From contig NZ_JACOFT010000002.1 of NCBI RefSeq assembly GCF_014699135.1, positions 186,001 through 250,000 on the forward strand: a stretch of DNA of 64,000 nucleotides, written 5' to 3'. Shown piece by piece: positions 1 to 8,466 of this stretch. The position numbers were made by a program, and so were the translations under genes. The notes under the pieces are model-generated. The model was not told where the DNA came from and ran no database searches. It saw only the letters and a program-made list of their open reading frames with translations. The first letter of the stretch is position 1; the number at the start of each line of letters is the position of its first letter. Source of the DNA: Cognatundibacterium aquatile. GTDB lineage: Bacteria > Pseudomonadota > Gammaproteobacteria > Burkholderiales > Burkholderiaceae_D.

Positions 1-759
1 CCTGCGCTGATGTGGGTGCATAGCGTCTGGGCTGGCGTAGAGCGTCTGGTCGCTGATCTTGGTCAGAGTAAATTAAAGATCGTGCGCCTGGTCGATCCGC
101 AACTGGCAGAAACGATGGCAGAAGCAGTGCTCGCATGGACTTTATATCTGCACAGGGAGATGCCAGCCTATGCGCGACAGCAGAAAAATAGCCAATGGCT
201 GGCGCGGGAATATATCCGGCCACAATCTAAAACGATCAGCTTGCTGGGATTGGGGGCTTTAGGTGAGGCAGCGGCGAAACGCTTGCTGGCAGCGGGTTTC
301 CAGGTGTGCGGCTGGAGTCGCAGTCAGAAAAATATTGCCGGAGTTGATTGTTTTTCAGGGGAAGCTGGTTTGTCCGCGATGTTCGCCAGAACCAGTATTC
401 TGGTTTGCCTGTTACCGCTGACACCGGACACCAGAGGCTTGTTGAATGCCGCACGGCTGACGCAGTTGCCTAAGGGGGCATCACTCGTGAATTTTGCCCG
501 CGGTGCGATTGTGCGGGATGCCGATCTACAGGCGGCACTTAATACTCAGCATCTGCAGCATGCGGTGCTGGATGTGTTTGAAACGGAACCGTTGCCTGAC
601 GCCAGCTGGCATTGGCAGCATCCACAGGTCACAGTGTTACCGCATATTTCTGCCCCCACAGACAAGCAAACCGCCTCGGCGATTGTTGCGGGTAATATTC
701 GCCGTTATCGTGATGATGGCAGTTTACCGGTATTGGTGGATGTGGCTAAGGGGTATTGA
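1..759 (+). CDS. D-2-hydroxyacid dehydrogenase, GhrA-like (5' end outside window)
   Basis: The reading frame is open to the first base, so the gene starts upstream; about 250 of the usual 310 residues are present. A Rossmann glycine motif (GLGALG) sits about one third of the way in. The usual active-site features follow: Arg in FARGAIV, Glu in FETEPLP and His in LPHISAP. These identify an NAD(P)H-dependent 2-hydroxyacid dehydrogenase. The early segment WVHSVWAGVE and the short length fit the glyoxylate/hydroxypyruvate reductase A subgroup, which reduces glyoxylate or hydroxypyruvate in the cytoplasm. The family call is secure from the motifs. The exact substrate is inference. The next gene lies 263 bases downstream and is probably unrelated. 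Confidence 0.85.
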   Translation, partial: PALMWVHSVWAGVERLVADLGQSKLKIVRLVDPQLAETMAEAVLAWTLYLHREMPAYARQQKNSQWLAREYIRPQSKTISLLGLGALGEAAAKRLLAAGFQVCGWSRSQKNIAGVDCFSGEAGLSAMFARTSILVCLLPLTPDTRGLLNAARLTQLPKGASLVNFARGAIVRDADLQAALNTQHLQHAVLDVFETEPLPDASWHWQHPQVTVLPHISAPTDKQTASAIVAGNIRRYRDDGSLPVLVDVAKGY

Positions 760-1022
760 GTAGGCTAACAAGCGTATTAAAAGGAGTTGGACGTAAGACT
801 AGTGTTCGTAAATCCTTGTCGCATTATTCACTGCAAATGACTTGCGCAATCGCGATGCAACAAGATTGAAACAGCTTTGCAGGTTTCAGGCACGATTGTT
901 GTGAAATGCATTGCGTAAAAATATTGAGATAATGTAAAGTCTTCCTCTTTGTTTTCCGCTGCTTATTGTCATTGCTGGCGGCTGATTGATTTTCGTTTGC
1001 GTATTTTGTCTCCGAACCTAGC

Positions 1023-2414
1023 ATGAGTTACCTGTCGCCCGAATTTGCTGTTTGCTTTTTGTTGTTTCTATTACTTTACTGGGCGCTGGCACGTTGGAGT
1101 TCTGCACAAAAAGTCGCTTTGCTGCTCGCGTCCTACGCCGTGTATGCATCGCTGGACTGGCGTTTCAGCGCGACGCTGGCATGCTATACGGCGTCGCTAT
1201 TACTGTTGCTCGCTGCGGCAAAGCGCTGGTCGCAGCACAGAAAAAAACTGGCTGTTGTAGGTGTTGCCGCGTCAGTGATCAATCTGGCGGTTTTTAAATA
1301 TTTTGATTTCTTTCGCGAGGGTTTTCAGCTCGCAGCTGCTGCGTTGCAGTCCGATTGGGTGATTCCTGCACTGGATATTATTCTGCCTGTCGGTATTTCG
1401 TTTTATACGTTTCAAGCCATTGCCTATATCGTCGCGGTTGGCCGCAATGAGCGCGATCCTGCCAATCCGCTCGATAGCGCTTTGTACCTCGCGTTTTTCC
1501 CTACACTGATGGCGGGCCCTATCTGCCGCCCGGATACGTTGCTGGCGCAGATCGAAGAAAAAACCGTGCGTCAGATTCGTCAGCCTGACCGTATTTTCTG
1601 GTTATTACTTTCTGCATTGATTAAAAAAGTCTGGCTGGCAAGCTGGATTGCTGCAACCTGGGTCAATCCGCTGTTTGCGAATCCCGATGCCTATCAGGGT
1701 GTCGAGCTGTTGTTAGGCATGTACGCATTCGCGATTCAGATTTATTTTGACTTCAGTGGCTATTCCGATCTGGTCATCGCGATGGCGATGCTGCTTGGAT
1801 ACAAGTTAAATCAGAATTTTAATTTGCCTTATCTGGCCGTTAACCTGCGTGAATTCTGGCGGCGCTGGCATATCTCACTCTCTACCTGGATACGGGATTA
1901 CGTATATATCCCTATGGGTGGAAATCGTGGCGGCTGGTGGGCAACGCAACTGACCATTCTTACTTCCATGCTGATCAGCGGAATATGGCATGGCGCCAGT
2001 ATTAAATATCTGATCTGGGGCGCATTGCACGGGCTGGGCATGGTTGCACAAAACGTGCTGGAGAAAATCACCGGTCGCAAAGCGGGCGGCTTTCTCAGCG
2101 GTGTGATCACCTTTCATTTTGTCTGCGTTGCCTGGATATTTTTCCGTGCCGATGGCTGGCAGGAAGCGCTCAATTATCTGTCTGGCTTTACTCGTCACGG
2201 CGGCGCGATTGAACTCAATGTGCTAGGCGGATGTGCTTTGTTATTGTTATTTTTCTGGGTGTCATATTACTTTGAGCAAGTACGTGACAGCAGTCTGGGC
2301 TTATTAGAAAAAACGCCTTTGATATTAAAACCTGTGCTGCTTGCTTTTCTGGTGTTACTGATTAATTTGCTAGGGCCATCAGGGGTGCCAGCGTTTTTAT
2401 ATTATTCCTATTAA
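1023..2414 (+). CDS. MBOAT family membrane O-acyltransferase (AlgI/PatA-like)
   Basis: This 463-residue polytopic protein belongs to the membrane-bound O-acyltransferase family. Hallmarks are the WRRWHISLSTW segment (His about 283), the catalytic-type His about 323 in SGIWHGAS, and DFSGYSD about 243-249. Family members pass an acyl group, usually acetyl, across the inner membrane to a periplasmic acceptor such as alginate, peptidoglycan or another polysaccharide. The gene heads a tight cluster with two SGNH-fold genes (8 bases to the next gene, then a 4-base overlap), the usual layout when the MBOAT protein supplies the acyl group and an SGNH partner transfers it. No alginate or cellulose synthase genes are in the window, so the acceptor is unknown. 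The ATG has no obvious strong ribosome site. Confidence 0.9.
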   Translation: MSYLSPEFAVCFLLFLLLYWALARWSSAQKVALLLASYAVYASLDWRFSATLACYTASLLLLLAAAKRWSQHRKKLAVVGVAASVINLAVFKYFDFFREGFQLAAAALQSDWVIPALDIILPVGISFYTFQAIAYIVAVGRNERDPANPLDSALYLAFFPTLMAGPICRPDTLLAQIEEKTVRQIRQPDRIFWLLLSALIKKVWLASWIAATWVNPLFANPDAYQGVELLLGMYAFAIQIYFDFSGYSDLVIAMAMLLGYKLNQNFNLPYLAVNLREFWRRWHISLSTWIRDYVYIPMGGNRGGWWATQLTILTSMLISGIWHGASIKYLIWGALHGLGMVAQNVLEKITGRKAGGFLSGVITFHFVCVAWIFFRADGWQEALNYLSGFTRHGGAIELNVLGGCALLLLFFWVSYYFEQVRDSSLGLLEKTPLILKPVLLAFLVLLINLLGPSGVPAFLYYSY

Positions 2415-2422
2415 GAGCTTGC

Positions 2423-3697
2423 ATGATGGCGAAGGTCAAAACAAGAGTAAAACCGAAAACCGGTACAGCGTTAAGAGCAACAAAAGTCGATACTGGTTCG
2501 ATGCCGACACTGGCGGTCATCGCACTCACGCTGGGTTTATTGTTCTGGTTGCGGCAAGATGCGCTCGATATTTACTGGCAGCAGACGCGGCACGGAGAAT
2601 TAGGGCTGACGCATCTGTCGGATGCTGAGTTATGGCACAGCGGAGCGGACGTCACCAAAGTCGTATCGCGGACGTTGAATCAGCAAATCGGCGCAATGGA
2701 GGAAACGCAGGAACGTCTGATGCTCGCAGCTAATGTGTTGTGGCTGGGTAAATCAGCGCTGATACAAAAGGATGAACCGACACTAGCTGCGGCACAAAAA
2801 ATACATACAACAAATGGCCTGACGTTGAAGGCGCACGCGGATGGAATTGCTGCCAACGTATCGACATCGCCCGTTGCCGGTAAAAAAACGAATAAAGAGA
2901 ACGGCAGCGATGCCGGGCAAAGTCAGAAAGAATCAGATAAGGTCGCCAGCGTCAGCAGCGACGCGCAACTGCATACAGCTGAAGCAGTGACCGAAACGGA
3001 AGAAAACCGGGCAGTTCCATTGACTCAGTTTGCGTCACTCAATGAAGACGGGCGTATCGTGCTCAGCCCCAGCGACAAAGTCTTGCTGGTCGGTGATTCC
3101 ATGATGCAGGGCGTGGCGCCGCATGTCGCGCGGGCACTGCAAAATGGAAATGTGAAGTCACTGGATCTGAGTCGTCAGAGTACGGGGCTGACTTATCCTG
3201 GTTATTTTGACTGGCCGACGACGATTAAGAACACGATCAGTAAAGAACGTATTTCGGTGCTGGTGGTATTTCTTGGTGCGAACGATACCTGGGATATGCT
3301 GTTTGGCAACAAATATGAACGCTTCGGCAGCGAGAAATGGCAATCGACCTACGCGTCCAGAGTGGAAAGTATTGTTCGATATGCGCATGCGCAGCATATA
3401 CGCGTGATCTGGCTGGGTGCGCCGAATATGGGGCGGGAAAATATCAACCGCGGTGTCAAAGTATTGAATCAATTATTTTCTGCGGCGATCAAAGATAGTG
3501 CTTCGCGCTATTTATCGACCCGTGAGCTATTAAGCGATAATGCCGAGACCTATCAGAAAGCGATTACGAGGGAGGATGGAAAAAGTGTGACTGTCCGCAA
3601 CGAAGACGGCATCCATTTCACCCGTGCCGGACAGAAAATTCTGAGTGATCTGATTTTGCGTCAGTTTGCTTTACCAACAGTGAGTAAGCCTTTGTGA
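2423..3697 (+). CDS. SGNH/GDSL-fold hydrolase, membrane-anchored (O-acylation partner)
   Basis: The 424-residue protein has one membrane segment near residues 29-43, a variable linker rich in Ser, Thr, Ala and Lys to about 200, and a C-terminal SGNH domain. The domain shows block I GDSMMQG (Ser about 226), GAND about 285-288 and a final D-x-x-H in NEDGIHFT (Asp 395, His 398). This is the catalytic triad layout of SGNH esterases and acetyltransferases. The N-terminal anchor would place the domain in the periplasm. It lies directly after the MBOAT gene and overlaps the next gene by four bases, so all three are probably one operon acting on the same acylated polymer. Whether it transfers or removes acyl groups cannot be told from sequence. 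Confidence 0.85.
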   Translation: MMAKVKTRVKPKTGTALRATKVDTGSMPTLAVIALTLGLLFWLRQDALDIYWQQTRHGELGLTHLSDAELWHSGADVTKVVSRTLNQQIGAMEETQERLMLAANVLWLGKSALIQKDEPTLAAAQKIHTTNGLTLKAHADGIAANVSTSPVAGKKTNKENGSDAGQSQKESDKVASVSSDAQLHTAEAVTETEENRAVPLTQFASLNEDGRIVLSPSDKVLLVGDSMMQGVAPHVARALQNGNVKSLDLSRQSTGLTYPGYFDWPTTIKNTISKERISVLVVFLGANDTWDMLFGNKYERFGSEKWQSTYASRVESIVRYAHAQHIRVIWLGAPNMGRENINRGVKVLNQLFSAAIKDSASRYLSTRELLSDNAETYQKAITREDGKSVTVRNEDGIHFTRAGQKILSDLILRQFALPTVSKPL

Positions 3698-4908
3698 TCT
3701 ATCCTTTTTTGTTCGGACGTCTGGCGTCTGTTTTGCTGACGTTCTGTCTTTTTTCATCCGCTGTGGAGGCGACGGTATTGCAGGATTATGGGGATCCGAA
3801 TGCAGCGCGGCTCTGGCGTCAACTGGCGGCGTTGGAACGCGGTGAAAGTAAGGATGTCATTCATATTCTGCAATTAGGCGACTCTCATACCGGCGGCGAT
3901 TATTTTACCCAGGCGTATCGCGAGCGTTTGCAGCAGCGTTTCGGCAACGCGGGCATAGGCTGGATTACTCCGGGTTATGTTAAAAATCAGCGTTCTGCGC
4001 AGGTCTTGATGAAAATGGCGGGGCAATGGAATACCCGCATCAGCCGTGCGAATCCGGAAAATTTTCCGCTTGGCGGTGTTGCCAGCATGCCGTCTTCAGG
4101 CGCTTACATGGAAATTGTACCGAAGCAGCCTTTGAATGGTGTCTACCGTGTCAGCATCTGGTCGCGCAAAGTGTCTGATCAAGCCGCAGGCGGCTGGAAA
4201 CTGGCTTTTCCCGATGGCGATATCCGCGATCTGACGGCACCGGTGGGCAACGATTGGCAAGTCAGCTATGTGATCGGCAGCGGCGCGGAACTGAATAGTT
4301 TGTTTCTGCGTTCCGAGGGTAATCCGGCGGAGCTGGGCGGCATTGCAATTGATGCGATTGCGCCGGGTGTCAGCGTTGATGCGCTGGGCATCGTCGGAGC
4401 AACACAACGTGTGATCAGTCGCTGGCAACCGGAAGCGGTGCGCGATCAGTTGCGCTGGCGTCGTCCGCAATTGCTGATTTTGTCGTATGGAACAAACGAA
4501 GCGTTTGACAGTAAACCTGACTTTGACGCTTACCGGCTGGATTTGCAAACGACGATACGACAATTGCGCAGCGCTGCGCCTGAGGCGGCGATTTTGTTGA
4601 TCGGGGCGCCGAATTCAGCGAAAAAGACCGGGCCTGGTGAGAGTGCAGGGTGTCGCTACAAATTGCCGATGGCATTACGTACCGTACAAACCATACAGCG
4701 TGAAACAGCAGTCGCTGAAAAATTATTGTACTGGGATTGGGCGGCGGCGATGGGCGGTGATTGTGCGATACAACGCTATGCTGAAGCCAACCCGCCATTG
4801 GCGCGACCAGATCTGGTGCACTTTACGGAAGATGGTTACGCCCGCAGCGGCAATGCTTTGTATGAAGCGCTGATGCAAAAATATCAGCAACATCGTTCTG
4901 CCAGATAA
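3694..4908 (+). CDS. Secreted SGNH-fold protein, second O-acylation partner
   Basis: The start is GTG at 3694, overlapping the previous stop as GTGA, which suggests translational coupling. The 404-residue product begins with a signal peptide ending near SSAVEA (about residue 26). It shows an SGNH block I, LQLGDSHTGGDY (Ser about 64), a later LSYGTNEAF block and a C-terminal D-x-x-H in DLVHFTEDGY (Asp 373, His 376). The pattern matches periplasmic SGNH proteins encoded next to MBOAT acyltransferases. It differs strongly from its neighbour, so the operon carries two non-identical SGNH enzymes. These might be one transferase and one esterase, or two sequential transferases. A cysteine-free catalytic region fits periplasmic action. 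Confidence 0.82.
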   Translation: MIYPFLFGRLASVLLTFCLFSSAVEATVLQDYGDPNAARLWRQLAALERGESKDVIHILQLGDSHTGGDYFTQAYRERLQQRFGNAGIGWITPGYVKNQRSAQVLMKMAGQWNTRISRANPENFPLGGVASMPSSGAYMEIVPKQPLNGVYRVSIWSRKVSDQAAGGWKLAFPDGDIRDLTAPVGNDWQVSYVIGSGAELNSLFLRSEGNPAELGGIAIDAIAPGVSVDALGIVGATQRVISRWQPEAVRDQLRWRRPQLLILSYGTNEAFDSKPDFDAYRLDLQTTIRQLRSAAPEAAILLIGAPNSAKKTGPGESAGCRYKLPMALRTVQTIQRETAVAEKLLYWDWAAAMGGDCAIQRYAEANPPLARPDLVHFTEDGYARSGNALYEALMQKYQQHRSAR

Positions 4909-5098
4909 ATGCGCTGACAGCACTCAGAAGGCTACTATCCGACCCCATAAATGACTAAAAACGGGGGAGTATCTGCCGATTTCGCCTTAATGTCTCAGTA
5001 AATAAAGGGCGTTAAAATATACTCCCCCCAGTATATTTTTCTGATTTTTTAGTATTTTTTGCTTCTGGAGCTTCTGGATGATGAAAATCTGGGCTGAA
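4909..5098. repeat. Convergent intergenic region with inverted repeats built on ATACTCCCC
   Basis: A perfect inverted repeat, AAAATATACT / AGTATATTTT, spans 5014-5039 around a loop of six C. Upstream, GGGGGAGTAT (4963-4972) is fully complementary to ATACTCCCCC (5019-5028), so two mutually exclusive pairings are possible. A related element occurs at 17261-17288 after another gene. The 5014-5039 hairpin ends in a T run and may terminate the MBOAT-SGNH operon. No gene is seen here. Confidence 0.6.
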
Positions 5099-5317
5099 TC
5101 AGTCGCGCCATTGACCAGTGGCGATTCTGTGTTTTGCCTCGCGGATGACTTCTTCATCCGCTTGCGGCTCGGTCTGACAGATCATGTCAAGCTCCAGTAC
5201 GCCGCCTTCTTCCCCGGTCAGTAAATTCCTGATCGTGGCATATGGTGCGATAGCCGCGGTGTCCTGAATATCATGCTCAAAGGTGATCTCGAAATTTCCG
5301 GTTTTAAACGTTCTCAA
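5099..5317 (-). CDS. Small hypothetical protein (72 aa)
   Basis: The product is a 72-residue acidic soluble protein with no signal peptide or membrane segment and no motif I recognise. It lies 41 bases downstream of the other small gene on the same strand (start 5613), so the two are probably cotranscribed. Support for coding comes from the compact two-gene arrangement and a protein-like residue distribution. Function is unknown. Confidence 0.5.
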   Translation of the reverse strand: MRTFKTGNFEITFEHDIQDTAAIAPYATIRNLLTGEEGGVLELDMICQTEPQADEEVIREAKHRIATGQWRD

Positions 5318-5358
5318 GATGGTTTCCTTTCAGGTATTAAAGCCTGTCGGCGTTGTCT

Positions 5359-5613
5359 TCAGGATTGCTGAACCCAGCCGATTTCGATATCGGCGCTGTG
5401 CAGATAATAACCTTCGCTCTCTATGCCCGCGATTGCTGCTGCGACATCCAGAGCCACAGGTTTGACCAGCCCCAATGTGTCGAAGCCGCGCTGTATCAGC
5501 CGGACATCGGCATAATCAGGGTCTTCCAGATTTAATAGTTTGATGTCGGTATTGGCAGCGACAGACAAGTGCTTTTTGGGCTGAGCGACACTCTGATAAA
5601 TATCAATTTGCAT
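5359..5613 (-). CDS. Small hypothetical protein (84 aa)
   Basis: The frame extends upstream to 5649, but the ATG at 5613 is preferred because a GAGGGA ribosome site lies just upstream on the minus strand; the product then begins MQIDIYQSVAQ. It is a small soluble protein with no clear motif. The opening resembles small betaproteobacterial proteins beginning M-x-V-D-I-Y, possibly DUF6139, but this is a weak impression. It is the first gene of a likely two-gene unit with the gene at 5099-5317. Function is unknown. Confidence 0.55.
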   Translation of the reverse strand: MQIDIYQSVAQPKKHLSVAANTDIKLLNLEDPDYADVRLIQRGFDTLGLVKPVALDVAAAIAGIESEGYYLHSADIEIGWVQQS

Positions 5614-6226
5614 ATTTCCCTCAAAAAAATGATGGGTGGCTGCGTGCATTCAGAAAAGATCAAAAGATCATATCTTGCCAGAACAATTTGAATACTGACG
5701 AAAATAAAGGATACAGTTTTATGTCCTTGTTGTGATCATGTCTTTTGTTCGTTTGTGGTTTATCTGACTGATCAGTATCACCGGGTCGCATGTCGCACTT
5801 TACCTGAGTTATTTCGGTAACTCGTCATTAAGTAAAATGCAACACTGCGCAGCGTTGTGATGTAGGACGCAGATATTTCTCCTGGCACAATGGTTTGCAA
5901 TTCATTTCTGCACTTTTGAATATAATTTCTTCCAACCTTCCTTCGCCAGGTACGTCACCTCGTTGACGAAGTGTTTCTTGCCAAATCTTATTGGCGAACG
6001 ATACAAGTTTGTTTTCCTTTTTTCTTCTGAATTCTCGAGGTTTGAGTTGTCAGTACAGGCGGTTAATACGCTGCTGAATGCCCTCATTACGCCAGTTGCT
6101 TGTTGCTGGATATTTGCTGGTTGAACACAGTGCGAATCGGAATAATGTTCATCAGCATTGATCTTCACATGCAATATCACGCATCAAGTGGCCCAAAATT
6201 TTTCGTCATTTTTCGGATAATTCAAA
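5614..6226. other. Intergenic region of about 0.6 kb
   Basis: This separates two divergent units. Two palindromic motifs are visible: GAGTTA / TAACTC at 5806-5823, and a near-perfect palindrome around CAACACTGC-GCAGCGTTG near 5840-5857. A 92-codon minus-strand frame at 5902-6180 has no recognisable protein character. Promoters for both flanking units must lie here, but no convincing hexamer pair was found. Confidence 0.4.
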
Positions 6227-7711
6227 TTGAATTTCATTTCAAAAAATCAAGTTATCTCAAAATTCCTATCAGACTATGGCGCTTTGCTTTTATTGCTAAG
6301 CATAGTCGGTACATGGTTGACTGTTGATTTTTATCAGGAGCGCGAGCAAATTATCGAAGAGTCAAAGAAGCTTGCGATCAACAAGAGTCAGTTGGTTGGC
6401 AGTTCAGTCGGTGAGTTGTTTCTTGTCACAGATTACGTGCTGCGCGACATCATTGGCAGACTCGATGTCGTTAAAGATTTGCAGTTAACTAGCAAGGATA
6501 ATGAAAGAAATATTCACCTGACCGCAATTCTTTCGGAGAAACTCGAAACGGTCACAGGCCTCAGGGATTTCGCGGTATTGGATCGTGACTGCCGCATTGT
6601 GGCGACTGCAAAATCACCTTTCATCGGCGTTAACACCGGCCAACATTTTTGCGGAGGTGTGAAGGTGAGTCCGGGGCAAAGTACACATATAAAGTATTTA
6701 TCCGCTGATCAATCGATTTCAGGTCGATCCGCTGTGTTGATGTCGCGTATCCTGGGGACTGCCGACGGGATTTTTCTTGGCGGTGTTGTGGCGGTGGTCG
6801 ATCTGGCATTGGCACAAAAATGGATTGAAGCAATACATACTGAAGCAAATGATGTACTCGCCATTATGGATGCGGATGGCCTGCTGCTGGCAAACAAGCC
6901 GGCACAACCAGATGCGATAGGGAAACCCGTTCCCGTGCCAATGGCTCAGTTTTTTTACAGCCGGATTAATGACCCCACTTCATTCATCAATAATTCCCCC
7001 TACGATGGTCGCCGGCGAATTACCGGGGTGAGTAAAGTGGAGCGCTTTCCGTTTATCACGATTGTCGGCTTTGACTATGACCGTGTGTTGAAGGCTTGGC
7101 GTTACAGAATGTGGCAGTTTGCCACTGGATTTCTGCTCTTGTGTATTTTCGCTGTAATCGCTTTGCGATCGCATCACGAGGCGTTGTGTCAACGCGAGAG
7201 AATGCGAAAACTCGCCACCACAGATGCACTAACGAATATTGCAAACCGTCGTCACATCATGGATATCGGGAACAGAGAATTTACCCGGGCCAGACGTTAT
7301 ACGCATTCGCTTTCAGTATTGATGCTGGATATTGATAAATTTAAGTTTATTAATGATCGTTGGGGGCATCCGGTTGGTGACCGGGTAATAAAAGAGTTGG
7401 CAAACTTGCTGACTATTACCGCCAGAGATCAAGATGTCAGCGGACGTTTGGGGGGCGAGGAATTTACGGTGATACTGCCGCATACTGATACAAGTGGCGC
7501 GAAAATCATTGCCGAACGCTTGCGTGTCGTCGTCGCTGAAGCGCAGGGCGTAAATCTGGATGACAATACCATTGTCCGTTTTACAGCCAGTATTGGCGTC
7601 GCTACATTGAATGTTGAAGATACATCTTTTGATATGTTATTGCAGCGGGCTGACAGGGCTTTATACAAAGCAAAAGAAAATGGGCGTAATCGCGTAGAAA
7701 GCGATAACTGA
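6227..7711 (+). CDS. Membrane diguanylate cyclase with periplasmic sensor domain
   Basis: The 494-residue protein has a membrane segment near residues 18-34, an extracytoplasmic region of about 250 residues that looks like a Cache-type sensor, a second membrane segment near 296-313 and a C-terminal GGDEF domain. The signature is GGEEF (409-413), an active variant. An inhibitory-site motif RDQD (400-403) lies exactly five residues before it, so feedback inhibition by product is expected. It makes cyclic di-GMP from two GTP. The ligand is unknown. It stands alone, with the next gene (lipoprotein, 7890) about 180 bases downstream. The start at 6227 is the first ATG before the membrane segment. 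Confidence 0.9.
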   Translation: MNFISKNQVISKFLSDYGALLLLLSIVGTWLTVDFYQEREQIIEESKKLAINKSQLVGSSVGELFLVTDYVLRDIIGRLDVVKDLQLTSKDNERNIHLTAILSEKLETVTGLRDFAVLDRDCRIVATAKSPFIGVNTGQHFCGGVKVSPGQSTHIKYLSADQSISGRSAVLMSRILGTADGIFLGGVVAVVDLALAQKWIEAIHTEANDVLAIMDADGLLLANKPAQPDAIGKPVPVPMAQFFYSRINDPTSFINNSPYDGRRRITGVSKVERFPFITIVGFDYDRVLKAWRYRMWQFATGFLLLCIFAVIALRSHHEALCQRERMRKLATTDALTNIANRRHIMDIGNREFTRARRYTHSLSVLMLDIDKFKFINDRWGHPVGDRVIKELANLLTITARDQDVSGRLGGEEFTVILPHTDTSGAKIIAERLRVVVAEAQGVNLDDNTIVRFTASIGVATLNVEDTSFDMLLQRADRALYKAKENGRNRVESDN

Positions 7712-7889
7712 TTTTGTTTCACTGGATGAGCTGATCGTGGCAACGGGTAGGTAAGTCGGTTTTGCTTTGTCCGTGGTGTTTTTGTTTATCAAACAGAGGA
7801 GAGGGTGTAGGATGCTGCACGTCGCCTGATGATTGCTTGCCATTGGCTGCAATCGGCATAACACGGTGTTGACAACACGTCGGTTTACC

Positions 7890-8408
7890 ATGAAAACATT
7901 CAGCGTTTATTCCATCATAAAACAACTCGTCTTTTTTAGTTTTGCGGCCACTTTAAGCTCATGTGCCAGTTGGCATTCGGCAGATATCGCTGTGCTGCAA
8001 ACGGAAAATGACGTGCTTGCCAAGCTGGGCAATCCTACCCATGTGTATCAGGATGGGCAAACGCATTTACTTGAGTACATGCATGGTCGCAGGGCACAGG
8101 CGACGCACATGGTCAGGGTTGCTGCCGGCGGCAAAGTGCTTTCGTATGAACAAGTGCTGACAGACCAGAAATTTGCCGAAATCAAACCGGGCGTATCTGA
8201 TAAGGCGGCTGTGTTGAGAATGCTGGGTGCGCCGTATGAAAATGTGTATTACTCCAGAGTCAGGCTGGAAGCGTGGTCGTATCCATACAAGGAAAGTGGT
8301 GTGTGGAATTCACTGATGGCAGTCTATTTCGACCACTCTGGCATTGTGCGTAAACTGGAAAATGGCCCAGACCCTGTGTTCGAGCCGCGTGAACACCGGC
8401 GTTTCTGA
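7890..8408 (+). CDS. Lipoprotein with two BamE/SmpA-like repeats
   Basis: The frame opens at 7833, but the ATG at 7890 directly precedes a lipoprotein signal (MKTFSVYSIIKQLVFF) with lipobox LSSC. The mature part seems to contain two similar halves. Each has the pattern of a short helix with LGNP or LGAP, then an aromatic-rich strand pair: ENDVLAKLGNP, and later IKPGVSDKAAVLRMLGAP followed by EAWSYPY and VYFDHSG. This resembles the BamE/SmpA-OmlA fold of outer-membrane assembly lipoproteins. The family relation is inferred from pattern only. The gene is monocistronic and converges on the large GGDEF-EAL gene. Confidence 0.75.
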   Translation: MKTFSVYSIIKQLVFFSFAATLSSCASWHSADIAVLQTENDVLAKLGNPTHVYQDGQTHLLEYMHGRRAQATHMVRVAAGGKVLSYEQVLTDQKFAEIKPGVSDKAAVLRMLGAPYENVYYSRVRLEAWSYPYKESGVWNSLMAVYFDHSGIVRKLENGPDPVFEPREHRRF

Positions 8409-8466
8409 TAGCGTTTGGTCAGCGGCAGTATTAAGCGGGGCCGCGTCATCCGCATGTGCATCGACT

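Noticed and set aside
5099-5613. Toxin-antitoxin pair
   Set aside because: Size and adjacency fit, but neither protein shows a DNA-binding or known toxin pattern; kept as unknown.
5902-6180. 92-codon minus-strand frame in the 0.6-kb intergenic region
   Set aside because: No homologous pattern, no ribosome site and low-complexity composition; coding is not supported.
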